Assembly: GCF_002117915.1 (NCBI RefSeq)
Contig: NZ_BDJB01000005.1
Location: 62,001 to 126,000, forward strand
Source of the DNA: Sphingomonas sp. TZW2008
GTDB lineage: Bacteria > Pseudomonadota > Alphaproteobacteria > Sphingomonadales > Sphingomonadaceae
Reading direction: 5' to 3'
DNA: 64,000 nucleotides
The position numbers and the translations under genes are program-made. Shown here piece after piece: positions 24,534 to 34,208 of the stretch (positions are counted from its first letter, which is position 1; each line of letters begins with the position of its first letter). Under the pieces are notes generated by a model that had not been told where the DNA came from, ran no database searches, and worked only from the letters and a program-made list of their open reading frames with translations.

Positions 24534-25832
24534 TTAAAGCCGATCAATGGCAGTTGCAGAGTGCGTGACTGCGTCCGTCGGCAATACGCCCTCAAAGATC
24601 GATGCGTAGCGAGCCGCCATCTGCGTAGGCGATAGAACGGGCGGGATACCGCCTTGCAACCGCTCGTAAAGGTTGGGATCGGCTGCCTCGGCAATACGAT
24701 CCGCGAGATCGGCGGGATTACCGCGGATGAAGTGAAGCCCATTGACCTGATCGCCGACCTTCTCGGCCATCCCCCCGATATTGGTACACAGGACCGGGCG
24801 CCGTGCCTGAAATGCTTCCTGAATCACGACCGGCGAGTTCTCCCACCAAGTACTGGGAAAGACAACATAGTCACAGGCGGCCATCAACTCGGCCACGCTG
24901 CTATTATCGTACGCGCCGGCGTAACGCAGAAAAGGATAACGCTCGCACGCGGTATGGAAGCGTTCAATGAAGGCGGACGATTGGCCGACCATGTTACCGT
25001 GGATGACGATGCGGATAGTATCGGAGAGCGCTTCGTCGCGCACGATGATCGGACAAGCATCGAGTAGGACGTCCACGCCCTTGAACGGGTTGATCTGGCC
25101 GAAATAGCCGAAGGTCCAGAGCCGCCGTCGCGCGTTTGATCTCGCAATCTGCGGGCGGCTCTGCTCGACGCCGTTTTCGACGACGTGCATCCGCTCAGCA
25201 GGCAATCCATTGCGAACCATCGTGTCGGCCAGGAAGCGGCTGGGCGAAACGAAGGCCGCTACCGGCGCCAAGGCATCAGCGAAATACTGCTGGCGCACCG
25301 CGAATTGCTGACGGCTTTGCTCCGGATAGCAGGCGCGGCAGCCGGCAGGCGTGGGGCCGTCACACAATGCATTGCTCTGCCGCTTCACCAATTGCCCGTG
25401 GTTGTGGCAGATCGCGAGGAACTCGTGGATGGTGAAGACCACCGGTATCCCAGCTTCCGCGACGTCGCGAAAGATTCCGCCGCCGACATTGAGAAAGTGA
25501 TGCGCGTTGAGCAGCGAAACTCGTTCACGCTGCAGCAGTGCGACGAGCGAGCGCCGAACGTCGATCGAGGAGAGATGGTAGAAGTGATCGTATAGCGCCC
25601 CGCGATAGGGCAGCGCGAATTCCTGCGGGTCGAGATCGATCCGGCCCAGCGCTTCTTCCTCGCACGCGCTGATCAGAATCGCGTCGATGCCGATCGACCG
25701 CAAACCGCGGAATAGCGTTCGCGCGGCAATTTCGGCGCCACCCTTTGTCAGCGACGGATGCGTATGACTGAAGATCGCCACGCGGCGACCGACGGCGGAA
25801 GCGATCGCCGGCGAGGATAGTGCGTCAGACAT
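24534..25832 (-). CDS. Family 4 (GT-B) glycosyltransferase
   Basis: A 432-residue soluble glycosyltransferase. The N-terminal domain has AIFSHTHPSLTKGGAEIAA, the acceptor-side glycine loop, and the C-terminal domain has TFGYFGQINPFKGVDVLLDA and the nucleotide-sugar site FPSTWWENSPVVIQEAF with its E-x7-E pattern, then NIGGMAEKV. A cysteine-rich insert (CDGPTPAGCRACYPEQS, with CHNHGQ before it) is often seen in GT4 enzymes of polysaccharide loci. Start ATG 25832 overlaps the end of the upstream 660-residue gene by 8 bases. Donor and acceptor unknown. Confidence 0.88.
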   Translation of the reverse strand: MSDALSSPAIASAVGRRVAIFSHTHPSLTKGGAEIAARTLFRGLRSIGIDAILISACEEEALGRIDLDPQEFALPYRGALYDHFYHLSSIDVRRSLVALLQRERVSLLNAHHFLNVGGGIFRDVAEAGIPVVFTIHEFLAICHNHGQLVKRQSNALCDGPTPAGCRACYPEQSRQQFAVRQQYFADALAPVAAFVSPSRFLADTMVRNGLPAERMHVVENGVEQSRPQIARSNARRRLWTFGYFGQINPFKGVDVLLDACPIIVRDEALSDTIRIVIHGNMVGQSSAFIERFHTACERYPFLRYAGAYDNSSVAELMAACDYVVFPSTWWENSPVVIQEAFQARRPVLCTNIGGMAEKVGDQVNGLHFIRGNPADLADRIAEAADPNLYERLQGGIPPVLSPTQMAARYASIFEGVLPTDAVTHSATAIDRL

Positions 25833-27807
25833 GAGCGAACCCCAGCGCCCGATCGATCCGTGCCGCGAGCGGTGAGACAGGCGGGCGGCCAAGCGATACC
25901 GCCGCCCCCCTAATAATGGGATGGGTGTCGGCTCGTATCAGCGGGGTTCGGGAGAACGCGCCTGCAGTCAATGAAGGATTGGCGGCAATCTCCGCCTGCC
26001 ATGCAGCAAGCGCGGCAACGACGGCGTCCGCAGAGATCGTAGGCGCCGCTGTCGTGTCGGCCGGATCGTCGACCGCCAGCAGCGATATATCACTAGCCGG
26101 CGTGCCGGCTATCGACCAGCCCCGTTCGGTCAAGCGTACGTGCCCGGCGATGAACGCAAAGGTCGTGGCGCCGAGTGCCGTCGCGATGGGGTCGACAGCG
26201 TCGGATGTCGGACGGCTTTGCCCCGAAAAATAGAGGCTGCAGGGAAGGCCGCTGTGTCGTTGGAGTTCGGTGAACGACGAGAGCAGCAGCGACCGTTCGA
26301 TATCGGCGCCGGCGACGAGAACGATACCCGTCGTACTTGCCACACGTCGTGCGTTGCGGACGATATCGTCGACGAGAAGCAGATAGTCGGATCTGGAAGA
26401 CGGCACGACGAAGATCATCGCGTGCTCGACCGGCTCGACGGCGTGGGATCGCAGATCTAGTGCACGGGTACGATACGTCGTCGCTGCGTGGCGGGCGAAG
26501 CTCGCGAAAAACCGTTCTGCCTCGATCGCTGGATAGTAGCGTTCGACGGTCTCAATCGGCGCGGTGCGCCCGATCACGCGGACGGCTGTCGGAGCGATGG
26601 CGGCGGCGGTGCTCTTGCCGTCATTCCACGTTGTTTTGACGATCATCTCGTCGATCGACGCATCATCGAATGTGCCGCGAAACAGCGCAATGAAACCGGC
26701 CGGCGCGAGCGCCTGATCGACGTGTCGATACATCGCGTCGAGATCGGGGCGCCGGTAGCGAACGATGCTGCTCTCTTCCGCACGCGCGATCGTCGTTCCA
26801 GCCTTCAGCATGAAGCCATGCGCCGCCTTGCGCGGGCTGAGCGCCCAGCCGTTCACGAAGACACCGAAACCGGGCAAGACAGCGGCTTCATCGATCTGGA
26901 CGCGCTCCGCACTGGCGCGCTCCTGATCGACAGACCAGCCGCCGTCGAAATGAAAAAGGGCGTGAAGATGCGCGCGGTGCGGCCCGGTGCTCTGATCGAC
27001 GACGTCGCGCACGACCGGGGCGATCGTCGCCCGCGGCATTAGCCGAACCGGATCGAGCGATTGGAGGATACGTGCGCTGCCGTCCGCCATGAACATGCGG
27101 AACGGGGGCCCGGGGCGCGGACGCCACGCCGAATGGACGACGCCGGCGAACGCGAGGCAACCGACCGGCAGATCGTCACGCGGCGCGAGCGCGTAGGCAA
27201 AACTGCCAGCGTATTCCCCATCGTCGAGAATGACGATCGGGCGATCGGCGACGCCATCGTCGACCATCCAACCCGTCACCCAGATCAGCCCCGATTCATC
27301 GACACAAATCGCTTCGATGAAACCAGTCGCGTGCTGCGTCGCCCATTGCTTCGCAAGTTGGCGCGCACCTTCGGCCTCGCCGATCTGCTGTGACAGTCGT
27401 TCGAATAGCGCGTCGACGGTGGCGGGGCGACTTGTGGCGGCGTTGCGACGGACGGCCTCAAGTGACCGCGGCGGCGCGAACGACTGCAGAGTGATGGCCG
27501 GGTCTCGAACCCGTACGGACAGCTCGCCCTCGGCACCGCTAGCTGCAATATCCACGATCTGATCACAGACTGATGGATCGAAGCAGAAACCAGGCCGCGA
27601 TACGATCCCGCGGTCGCGTGCAACGTCCGGTCGGTCGATGCCGCTGGTGGTGACCGCGATAATCTCACCGCCAGCCCACAGTTCCACGTCTAAGGCGCGC
27701 GATGGATCGTCCTGATCGAGCACCCAGCCTTCGGTGCCGAAAATCTCACCTAGCTTTTCGACATGGCCGACGATGGTGCCGTGCGACAATGACATATCGG
27801 CAACCAT
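25825..27807 (-). CDS. 660-residue protein with three GW-containing modules, function unknown
   Basis: Not recognised as a named family. The first half holds three related segments in which a Gly-Trp pair sits in a beta-rich context: GWVLDQDDP (GW at 27-28), GWMVDDGVA (179-180) and GWALSPRKA (320-321), spaced about 150 and 140 residues apart. The second half (about 415-660) alternates strands and helices (HAMIFVVPSSRSDYLLLVDD, TGIVLVAG, TTFAFIAGHVRLTERGW), a layout faintly like a degenerate GT2 fold without a clear DXD. No signal peptide or membrane helix. It is translationally coupled to a GT4 gene, so a role in glycan synthesis is inferred. Confidence 0.7.
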   Translation of the reverse strand: MVADMSLSHGTIVGHVEKLGEIFGTEGWVLDQDDPSRALDVELWAGGEIIAVTTSGIDRPDVARDRGIVSRPGFCFDPSVCDQIVDIAASGAEGELSVRVRDPAITLQSFAPPRSLEAVRRNAATSRPATVDALFERLSQQIGEAEGARQLAKQWATQHATGFIEAICVDESGLIWVTGWMVDDGVADRPIVILDDGEYAGSFAYALAPRDDLPVGCLAFAGVVHSAWRPRPGPPFRMFMADGSARILQSLDPVRLMPRATIAPVVRDVVDQSTGPHRAHLHALFHFDGGWSVDQERASAERVQIDEAAVLPGFGVFVNGWALSPRKAAHGFMLKAGTTIARAEESSIVRYRRPDLDAMYRHVDQALAPAGFIALFRGTFDDASIDEMIVKTTWNDGKSTAAAIAPTAVRVIGRTAPIETVERYYPAIEAERFFASFARHAATTYRTRALDLRSHAVEPVEHAMIFVVPSSRSDYLLLVDDIVRNARRVASTTGIVLVAGADIERSLLLSSFTELQRHSGLPCSLYFSGQSRPTSDAVDPIATALGATTFAFIAGHVRLTERGWSIAGTPASDISLLAVDDPADTTAAPTISADAVVAALAAWQAEIAANPSLTAGAFSRTPLIRADTHPIIRGAAVSLGRPPVSPLAARIDRALGFAHV

Positions 27808-27916
27808 GAACGCGCTTATCCCGATGTACGAGACGACAGTAAACAGACACCATGTGAGCGATTGTCAACGCTGGTGGACGCGCCATCCGGTGCAGCTACA
27901 AAAGAAGAAGAGTAAG

Positions 27917-27993
27917 TGGTCGGGGAAAGAGGATTCGAACCTCCGGCCCCCACGTCCCGAACGTGGTGCTCTACCAGGCTGAGCTATCCCCCG
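27917..27993 (-). tRNA. tRNA-Pro (anticodon CGG)
   Basis: A 77-base tRNA with acceptor stem CGGGGGA/TTCCCCG, D arm with AGCCTGGTAG, anticodon stem CCACG/CGTGG around TTCGGGA giving anticodon CGG, and T arm GGTTCGAATCC. CCA is encoded. It stands between the GW-module locus and the flavoprotein gene and points away from the latter's 3' end in the same strand. Confidence 0.97.
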
Positions 27994-28084
27994 ACCAGGG
28001 GGCCAACCGGCGCTTCGGCCGGCGGCAGGTCGCGGTGTATAGCAGCCAAAATCGCCGCCGCAAGGGTGGATTCGCTCGGCGATC

Positions 28085-29386
28085 TCAGCCCGTTCGCGCG
28101 GCCAGCATTGCGTCGATCGCCGTGAATTTCTCACGCGGCGAGCCATCGCGCGCGGCGGCAATCTCGGCCTCCTCAATGCGCTTCCAGTCGCGGAAGGTGA
28201 CGACGTCAGTACCGCGCGCCGCGAACAAGGCGTCGAGGCCGTCGCGACCCGCCTTGCCGCTGTCGTCCGCCGTCTCGCCGGCGATGCGCTCGGCGATCAT
28301 GAACCCGTCGGGCCGGTTGGTTCCAATCGTGCCCGTGGGCCCGCGGCGCGCCCACCCCACGGCGTACAGGCCGTCGTCGATGCGCCCGTCGACATTGGCG
28401 AAGCGGCCGAGCTTCTGATCGTAGGGCACGCCGTCGATTGGCGGGGTACGATAGCCGATGCAGCTGACGACGAGATCGGCGGGAATAGTGTAGAGGTCGC
28501 CGCTGCCGATGGCACGCCCCTCCGTATCGAGCATCGTCCGCTCGATCGTCAGCCGTTCGACGCGGCCGTCGCCCTCGATCGTCGTCGGCATGGCAAAGAA
28601 ATCGAACGTGATCGTGACCGGCTTATCGCGCTCGCCCGCAGCCGCGAAGCTACGCAGGTGCGCGACCGATTTGCGCATTCCGGGGTCGAGCTTCTCGTCT
28701 GCCTCGACGGGTGGCAGGTCCGCCGGGTCGACGCGCGGCAGGGCGCGGCCGAGATGCGCGAGCTCGCCGAGCTCCTTGGGCGTCATCGCAATTTCGTGCG
28801 GGCCGCGACGTGCGAGGATCGTGACCGAGATGATCCGATGCGTCCCGAGCGCGTCGAGCGCATGGCCGACGATGTCCGAGCCGGCGAACTCGCCTTGCGT
28901 CTTGGCGAGGATGCGTGCGACGTCGAGTGCCACGTTGCCCGCGCCGACCACCACCGCGTGCGGGCCGGCAAGCGGCGGGTCGAGATCGGCGAAGTCGGGG
29001 TGGCCGTTGTACCAGCCGACGAACGCGGCGGAGCCGATCACGCCGGGCAGGTCGTCTCCGGGGATGCCGAGCGGGCGGTCGGCCGGCGCGCCCGTCGCCA
29101 GGACGACCGCGTCGTAGAACCCGCGCAGCTCGTCGATCGTCACGTCGACGCCGACGGTGACGTTGCCGACGAAACGCACGTTGTCGCTGAGCGCAGTCGC
29201 CTCGTAGCGGCGCGAGACCGCCTTGATCGACTGGTGATCGGGCGCGACGCCGGTGCGGATCAGGCCATAGGGCACGGGCAGCCGATCGATGATGTCGACG
29301 CGGACAGCGTCGCCGAACTGCTTCTGGCACGCCTCGGCGGTGTAATAGCCTGCCGGGCCCGAGCCGATGATGGCGACGTGACGCAT
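28085..29386 (-). CDS. FAD-dependent NADP oxidoreductase, adrenodoxin/ferredoxin reductase (FprA) type
   Basis: A 433-residue flavoprotein moving electrons between NADPH and a ferredoxin. The FAD-binding motif is GSGPAGYYTAE near the N-terminus, followed by the family block PVPYGLIRTGVAPDHQ; the NADP site is VVVGAGNVALDVARIL, and the C-terminal FAD segment is VGWARRGPTGTIGTN. Start ATG 29386 follows GGGAGGGAGAG at proper spacing, and longer in-frame starts add junk-like sequence. It is a plausible partner of the adrenodoxin-type ferredoxin at 20.8 kb. Divergent from pnuC. Confidence 0.9.
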   Translation of the reverse strand: MRHVAIIGSGPAGYYTAEACQKQFGDAVRVDIIDRLPVPYGLIRTGVAPDHQSIKAVSRRYEATALSDNVRFVGNVTVGVDVTIDELRGFYDAVVLATGAPADRPLGIPGDDLPGVIGSAAFVGWYNGHPDFADLDPPLAGPHAVVVGAGNVALDVARILAKTQGEFAGSDIVGHALDALGTHRIISVTILARRGPHEIAMTPKELGELAHLGRALPRVDPADLPPVEADEKLDPGMRKSVAHLRSFAAAGERDKPVTITFDFFAMPTTIEGDGRVERLTIERTMLDTEGRAIGSGDLYTIPADLVVSCIGYRTPPIDGVPYDQKLGRFANVDGRIDDGLYAVGWARRGPTGTIGTNRPDGFMIAERIAGETADDSGKAGRDGLDALFAARGTDVVTFRDWKRIEEAEIAAARDGSPREKFTAIDAMLAARTG

Positions 29387-29453
29387 GTTCGCTCTCCCTC
29401 CCGTCACGCTAGCGGGTTGGCGCGCGGGGGCAAGCGCGGTTATCCGCCCCGGC

Positions 29454-30023
29454 ATGTCGCACCTCGAATGGCTTGCCACCCTGCTGGGAATCGCGTGCGT
29501 TTGGCTGGCGGCGCGGCGGCATATCTGGACGTTTCCGACCGGAATCGCGTCGGTAACGCTGCTCGGCATCGTCGTCTTCGAGGCGCGGCTCTACAGCGAC
29601 GCGCTGCTTCAGGCGTTCTTCGTCGCCGCCAATCTCTATGGCTGGCGCGAGTGGTTGCGCGCGCGAGGTGCCGCCGGCGAGGTTCGCGTCGAGATGCTGA
29701 GCGGGCGGTGGCGCGCCTTGGTGACGATCGCAATCATCGTGGCGACGCTCGGCTGGGGCGCGGCGATGCGGTTCCTCACCGACGCGTCGTTTCCGTGGTG
29801 GGACGCGGCGATCGCGGCGGCGAGCGTCGCTGCGCAGCTGCTGATGGCGCGGCGGCGGCTCGAGAACTGGCACCTGTGGATTGCGGTGGACCTGGCCTCG
29901 ATCCCGCTCTACCTCGCCAAGGGATTGTACCTGTTTGCGGGACTTTATCTGATCTACCTTGCGCTCGCGATCATCGGCCTCGTGCAGTGGCGCCGCGCGC
30001 TGCACGCGGAGCATCTGGTTTGA
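29454..30023 (+). CDS. pnuC: Nicotinamide riboside transporter PnuC
   Basis: Inner-membrane carrier of 189 residues with about seven hydrophobic helices. The signature WTFPTGIASVTLLGIVVFEARLYSDALLQ and the WLIAVDL-like NWHLWIAVDLASIPLYLAKG plus YLALAIIGLVQWRRAL are PnuC features. It takes up nicotinamide riboside by facilitated diffusion trapped by phosphorylation. The kinase gene follows with a 4-base overlap, a transporter-kinase pair that together explains NAD precursor capture. ATG 29454 is the natural start. Confidence 0.93.
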   Translation: MSHLEWLATLLGIACVWLAARRHIWTFPTGIASVTLLGIVVFEARLYSDALLQAFFVAANLYGWREWLRARGAAGEVRVEMLSGRWRALVTIAIIVATLGWGAAMRFLTDASFPWWDAAIAAASVAAQLLMARRRLENWHLWIAVDLASIPLYLAKGLYLFAGLYLIYLALAIIGLVQWRRALHAEHLV

Positions 30024-30538
30024 CGCTGCGGTCGGTCTGCCTGCACGGCCCCGAATCGACCGGCAAGTCGACGCTGGCGCCGCGGCTCGCGCGGCATTTC
30101 GATACCGAATGCATCGCCGAGTTCGGCCGTACCTATTGCGAGCGCTACGGCACCGATCTGTCGATGGCCGATCTGGTGATGATCGGGCACGCGCACGATC
30201 TGAAGATCCGCGCTGCGCTGGCCAAGGCGGTGCCGCCGCTGATCCTCGATACCGATCCGCTGATGACCGCGGTGTGGGCGGACATGATGTTCGGCCGGCG
30301 CGATCCATGGTTCGATCGCTGGACGAACACCGCCGACCTCTATCTCCTATTCGACATCGATCTGCCATGGGAAGCGGACGGCACGCGGATGTTCGGCAGC
30401 CCGGCCGCTCGCCATCGCTTCTTCGATCTGTGCCGCCGCGAGCTCGACCGCCGCCAGGTCCGCTGGGTGACGATCAGCGGGCAGGGATCGCAGCGCTATT
30501 TCGCCGCGGTGGATGCGATCCGATCGCATATGGCGTGA
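30020..30538 (+). CDS. NadR-like nicotinamide riboside kinase (AAA ATPase domain)
   Basis: A 172-residue P-loop kinase equivalent to the C-terminal domain of NadR, lacking the repressor and adenylyltransferase parts. Walker A is GPESTGKST (residues 10-18); EFGRTYCERYG, LILDTDPLMTAVWADMMFG and YLLFDIDLPWEADGTR are NadR kinase blocks. It should phosphorylate nicotinamide riboside entering through PnuC. The start is a TTG at 30020 whose TTGA overlaps the pnuC stop; no ATG or GTG lies close enough to keep the P-loop. Confidence 0.88.
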   Translation: MTLRSVCLHGPESTGKSTLAPRLARHFDTECIAEFGRTYCERYGTDLSMADLVMIGHAHDLKIRAALAKAVPPLILDTDPLMTAVWADMMFGRRDPWFDRWTNTADLYLLFDIDLPWEADGTRMFGSPAARHRFFDLCRRELDRRQVRWVTISGQGSQRYFAAVDAIRSHMA

Positions 30539-30654
30539 TCGGCCGACTACGCATGGTAGGCTCCGCCTGAACAGCTTCGCGCTGCGCCATCCTTTGGCAT
30601 CGGCCGCATCCGGTGCTAACGGCCGCGACAATCCCCTTTTGCTGGCAGAATTTC

Positions 30655-32451
30655 GTGGCGACCGAGCTTTCCAAGATCCGTAACTTCAGCATCATCGCGC
30701 ACATCGATCACGGCAAGTCGACGCTCGCCGACCGGCTGATCCAGCGTACCGGCGGCCTGTCCGAACGCGAGATGAGCGCGCAGGTGCTCGACAACATGGA
30801 GATCGAGAAGGAACGCGGGATCACCATCAAGGCGCAGACGGTGCGCCTCGAATGGAAGGGCCACGTTCTCAACCTGATGGACACGCCGGGGCACGTCGAC
30901 TTTGCCTATGAGGTGAGCCGCAGCCTCGCCGCGTGCGAGGGCGCGCTGCTGGTCGTCGACGCGGCCCAGGGCGTGGAGGCGCAGACGCTCGCCAACGTCT
31001 ACCAGTCGATCGAGCACGATCACGAGATCGTTCCGGTCATCAACAAAATCGATCTTCCCGCCGCCGAGCCCGAAAAGGTACGTGCCGAGATCGAGGACGT
31101 GATCGGGCTGGACGCGAGCGGCGCTGTGCTGGCGAGCGCCAAGTCCGGCATCGGCATCGACGAGATCCTCGACGCCGTCGTCGAGCGTATCCCGGCGCCA
31201 AGGGGCGATCCCAACGCGCCGCTGAAAGCGATGCTGGTCGACAGTTGGTACGATCCGTACCTCGGCGTCGTCATCCTGGTGCGCGTCGTCGACGGCATGC
31301 TGAAGAAGGGCCAGCAGGTGACCTTCATGCAGGCGGGCACGCAGCATCTGGTCGATCGCGTCGGCTGTTTCCGCCCCAAGATCGAGCAGCTGGCGGACCT
31401 CGGCCCCGGCGAGATCGGCTTCATCACCGCGCAGATCAAGGACGTGGCGCAGGCGCGCGTCGGCGACACGCTGACGGACACCAAGAAGCCCGCCGCGGAA
31501 GCGCTGCCGGGGTTCAAGGAGGTGCAGCCGGTAGTGTTTTGCGGGCTGTTCCCGGCCGACGCGAACGATTTCGAGAAGCTGCGCGAATCGATCAGCAAGC
31601 TCCGGCTCAACGATGCGTCGTTCAGCTTCGAGATGGAGACCAGCGCGGCACTGGGCTTCGGCTTCCGCTGCGGCTTCCTGGGGCTGCTCCACCTCGAGAT
31701 CATCCAGGAGCGGCTGACGCGCGAATATGATCTCGACCTCATCACCACCGCGCCGAGCGTGGTGTACGAGATCGAGCTGACGCACGGCGGCGGGCAGATC
31801 GAGCTGCACAATCCCGCCGACATGCCCGATCCGAACAAGATCGAGCTAATCAGCGAGCCGTGGATCGAGGCAACGATCTACGTTCCCGACGAATATCTCG
31901 GCTCGATCCTGAAGCTCTGCCAAGACCGCCGCGGCATCCAGAAGAACCTCACCTATGTCGGCGGGCGCGCGCAGGCGACGTACGAATTGCCCCTCAACGA
32001 AGTTGTGTTCGACTTCTACGACCGGCTGAAGAGCATCAGCCGCGGCTATGCCAGCTTCGACTATCACCAGATCGGCTATCGCGAGGGCGACCTCGTCAAG
32101 ATGAGCATCCTCGTCAACAACGAGCCGGTCGATGCGCTGTCGATGATCGTCCACCGCGGCACGGCGGAGACGCGCGGACGGGGCATGTGCGAGCGGCTGA
32201 AGGACCTGATCCCGCGCCACCTGTTCAAGATTCCGATCCAGGCGGCGATCGGCGGCAAGGTGATCGCGCGCGAGACGATCGCGGCGATGCGCAAGGATGT
32301 GACGGCGAAATGCTACGGCGGCGACGCGAGCCGCAAGCGCAAGCTGCTCGACAAGCAGAAGGAAGGCAAGAAGCGGATGCGCGAGTACGGCTCGGTCAGC
32401 ATCCCGCAGGAAGCCTTCATCGCCGCGCTTCGCATGGGTGACGACGCGTAA
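30655..32451 (+). CDS. lepA: Elongation factor 4 (LepA)
   Basis: Ribosome-bound GTPase that back-translocates or assists initiation. Residues 15-23 (AHIDHGKST) are G1, DTPGHVDF is G3, [10 protein letters not shown] is G4. The LepA-specific C-terminal domain is complete ([20 protein letters not shown]). GTG 30655 gives 598 residues with the family N-terminus [17 protein letters not shown]; an in-frame start at 30613 would add 14 unrelated residues. Confidence 0.97.
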   Translation: MATELSKIRNFSIIAHIDHGKSTLADRLIQRTGGLSEREMSAQVLDNMEIEKERGITIKAQTVRLEWKGHVLNLMDTPGHVDFAYEVSRSLAACEGALLVVDAAQGVEAQTLANVYQSIEHDHEIVPVINKIDLPAAEPEKVRAEIEDVIGLDASGAVLASAKSGIGIDEILDAVVERIPAPRGDPNAPLKAMLVDSWYDPYLGVVILVRVVDGMLKKGQQVTFMQAGTQHLVDRVGCFRPKIEQLADLGPGEIGFITAQIKDVAQARVGDTLTDTKKPAAEALPGFKEVQPVVFCGLFPADANDFEKLRESISKLRLNDASFSFEMETSAALGFGFRCGFLGLLHLEIIQERLTREYDLDLITTAPSVVYEIELTHGGGQIELHNPADMPDPNKIELISEPWIEATIYVPDEYLGSILKLCQDRRGIQKNLTYVGGRAQATYELPLNEVVFDFYDRLKSISRGYASFDYHQIGYREGDLVKMSILVNNEPVDALSMIVHRGTAETRGRGMCERLKDLIPRHLFKIPIQAAIGGKVIARETIAAMRKDVTAKCYGGDASRKRKLLDKQKEGKKRMREYGSVSIPQEAFIAALRMGDDA

Positions 32452-32519
32452 GCCAAAGCGCGTTGTTGAGGCGAGCGTTGGTCTCCGGGCTCAAGGTTAT
32501 CTGCCGGATCGTGAGCCTG

Positions 32520-32547
32520 CCCGGTGCCGCCAACGCGGGGCGCCGGG
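32520..32547. terminator. Hairpin between convergent lepA and the M28 peptidase gene
   Basis: CCCGGTGCC pairs with GGCGCCGGG (one wobble) around a 10-base loop in the 105-base gap. No T-run; a two-way terminator is possible. Confidence 0.35.
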
Positions 32548-32556
32548 CGGAGCGGA

Positions 32557-34206
32557 TCAGCGCCGCTCGGCGGCCGTCTTCTGTCGAACCGACACGAATT
32601 CCGACGTTGGACGCCACGTGGGCCATGTGCCCGCCTTGGCCAGCCGCGCGCCCATTGCGTGGAACAGATCGACGTCCTCAGCCGCGCCGGTGAAGTTCCA
32701 GCTCGGCGCCCAGACGTCGCACGTCTTGTGGTAGCAGGCCATGTAGCCGTCGAGCCACTGCTGGCCGGCGGGGCGGCCGCCGACGCGCATGTCGCTCGCT
32801 CCCCCCAATGCCATCAGCTGGAGCGAGGGCACGCCGCGGCGGACGACCGAGAAATGGTCCGCGCGGTAGAACAGGCCGCGCTCGCTGGCGGTCTCTGGGG
32901 TCACCGTCCGTCCCTGCGCCCGCGCCGCCTCGGTGAGCAGGTCCTCGAGCGAGGACTGGCCCGCGCCGACGAGGATCACGTCCTTCGCGCGGCCCGCCGT
33001 TTGCAGGCTATCGAGCGTGAGGTTCGCGGCGGTGGTGGCGAGCGGCGTGACGGGATGCGCGGCATACCATTCGGAGCCGAGCAAACCGCGCTCCTCCGCA
33101 GTCCACAGCGCGAAGACGAGCGTGCGATCGGGGGCGGGGCCGGACTTGAACAGGCGCGCGAGTTCAAGCACGCCGGCGACACCGAGCGCGTCGTCGTTCG
33201 CGCCGGGGCGGATCGTCTTGCCGGCGGCGTCGGCCGGGCCCTCGCCATAGGCGTCCCAATGCGCGGCGAACTGCACCGTTTCCTGCGGCCGGGCGCGGCC
33301 GGTGATCTTGGCGAGGACGTTGGCGCTCTCGATCCGCTCGACGGTGACGGGCAGACGCGCCGAGAAGCGGGCCTTCATCGCGACCGGCTGAAACGACGCG
33401 CTGCGTGCCTTTGCGCGCAGATCGGCGAGGTCGAGCTTCTCGGCGGCGAACAGGCGGGCGGCGGCGTCAGCCGAGAGCCAGCCCTGCAGTGCAATGCGCG
33501 GATCGTCCGCGCCGCGGACGATGTCGTAATTTTCACCGTTCGAGGCGTTGGCGGTCGACCAAGGGTAGCCGGCACCGGCGGTATCGTGGATGATCAGCGC
33601 GCCGATCGCACCGCGTCGCGCGGCTTCCTCGTATTTGTACGTCCAGCGGCCGTAATAGGTCATGCGCTTGTCGCCGAAGCGGCCCTTGGCATCGTCACCC
33701 GCGACAGCTTCGAAATCGGGATCGTTGACCAGGAAGACTGCGACCTTGCCCTTCAGGTCCTGCCCCTTGAAATCGTCCCACTTCGCTTCGGGTGCGCTGA
33801 CGCCGTAGCCGACGAAGACGAGCGGCGCGTCGGCGATCGCGACGGCGGGATCGGGGCGCACGGTGGTGAGCGCGACGTCGGTGCCCTGCGCGAGCTTGAG
33901 CGCGCCGGCCGATACCGGCCCGTCGCCGAGGCGCGTGTGGATCAGCGGCACCGCCTGCGTCCACGCGCCGTTCGGGCCAGCAGGTTCGAGGCCGAGCGCC
34001 TTGAACTGCGCGATCGACCAGGCGATCGTCTTCTTTTCACCCTCAGTGCCCGGCGCGCGTCCGCCGAACTCATCCGACGCTAGCGTCTTCACCATCTCCG
34101 ACAGGCGGGCGGGATCGGTTTTCTGCGCGGTGGGGGCGGCGCGCTGCGCGGTAGCGGGAACCGCCAGCACCGCCGCCAGTGCCGCGGACACGAGAAAGCG
34201 GGTCAT
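32557..34206 (-). CDS. Secreted M28 family zinc aminopeptidase
   Basis: A 549-residue exported peptidase. Residues 1-21 (MTRFLVSAALAAVLAVPATA) are a signal peptide. Metal-ligand regions of M28 are visible: AAHWDAYGEG (His, Asp), GANDDALGVAGVLELARL (bridging Asp), WTAEERGLLGSEWYA (Glu pair) and a late YRADHFSVVRRGVP. The region between residues about 120 and 240 is a protease-associated (PA) insert. It likely trims peptides in the periplasm. ATG 34206 is two bases after the stop of the NYN-domain gene, so the two are co-translated despite acting in different compartments. Confidence 0.9.
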   Translation of the reverse strand: MTRFLVSAALAAVLAVPATAQRAAPTAQKTDPARLSEMVKTLASDEFGGRAPGTEGEKKTIAWSIAQFKALGLEPAGPNGAWTQAVPLIHTRLGDGPVSAGALKLAQGTDVALTTVRPDPAVAIADAPLVFVGYGVSAPEAKWDDFKGQDLKGKVAVFLVNDPDFEAVAGDDAKGRFGDKRMTYYGRWTYKYEEAARRGAIGALIIHDTAGAGYPWSTANASNGENYDIVRGADDPRIALQGWLSADAAARLFAAEKLDLADLRAKARSASFQPVAMKARFSARLPVTVERIESANVLAKITGRARPQETVQFAAHWDAYGEGPADAAGKTIRPGANDDALGVAGVLELARLFKSGPAPDRTLVFALWTAEERGLLGSEWYAAHPVTPLATTAANLTLDSLQTAGRAKDVILVGAGQSSLEDLLTEAARAQGRTVTPETASERGLFYRADHFSVVRRGVPSLQLMALGGASDMRVGGRPAGQQWLDGYMACYHKTCDVWAPSWNFTGAAEDVDLFHAMGARLAKAGTWPTWRPTSEFVSVRQKTAAERR

Positions 34207-34208
34207 GA

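Noticed and set aside
27808..28084. tRNA-Pro flank considered as an integration site for a mobile element
   Set aside because: No integrase, no duplicated tRNA end and no phage gene is visible in the window; only composition hints at transfer.
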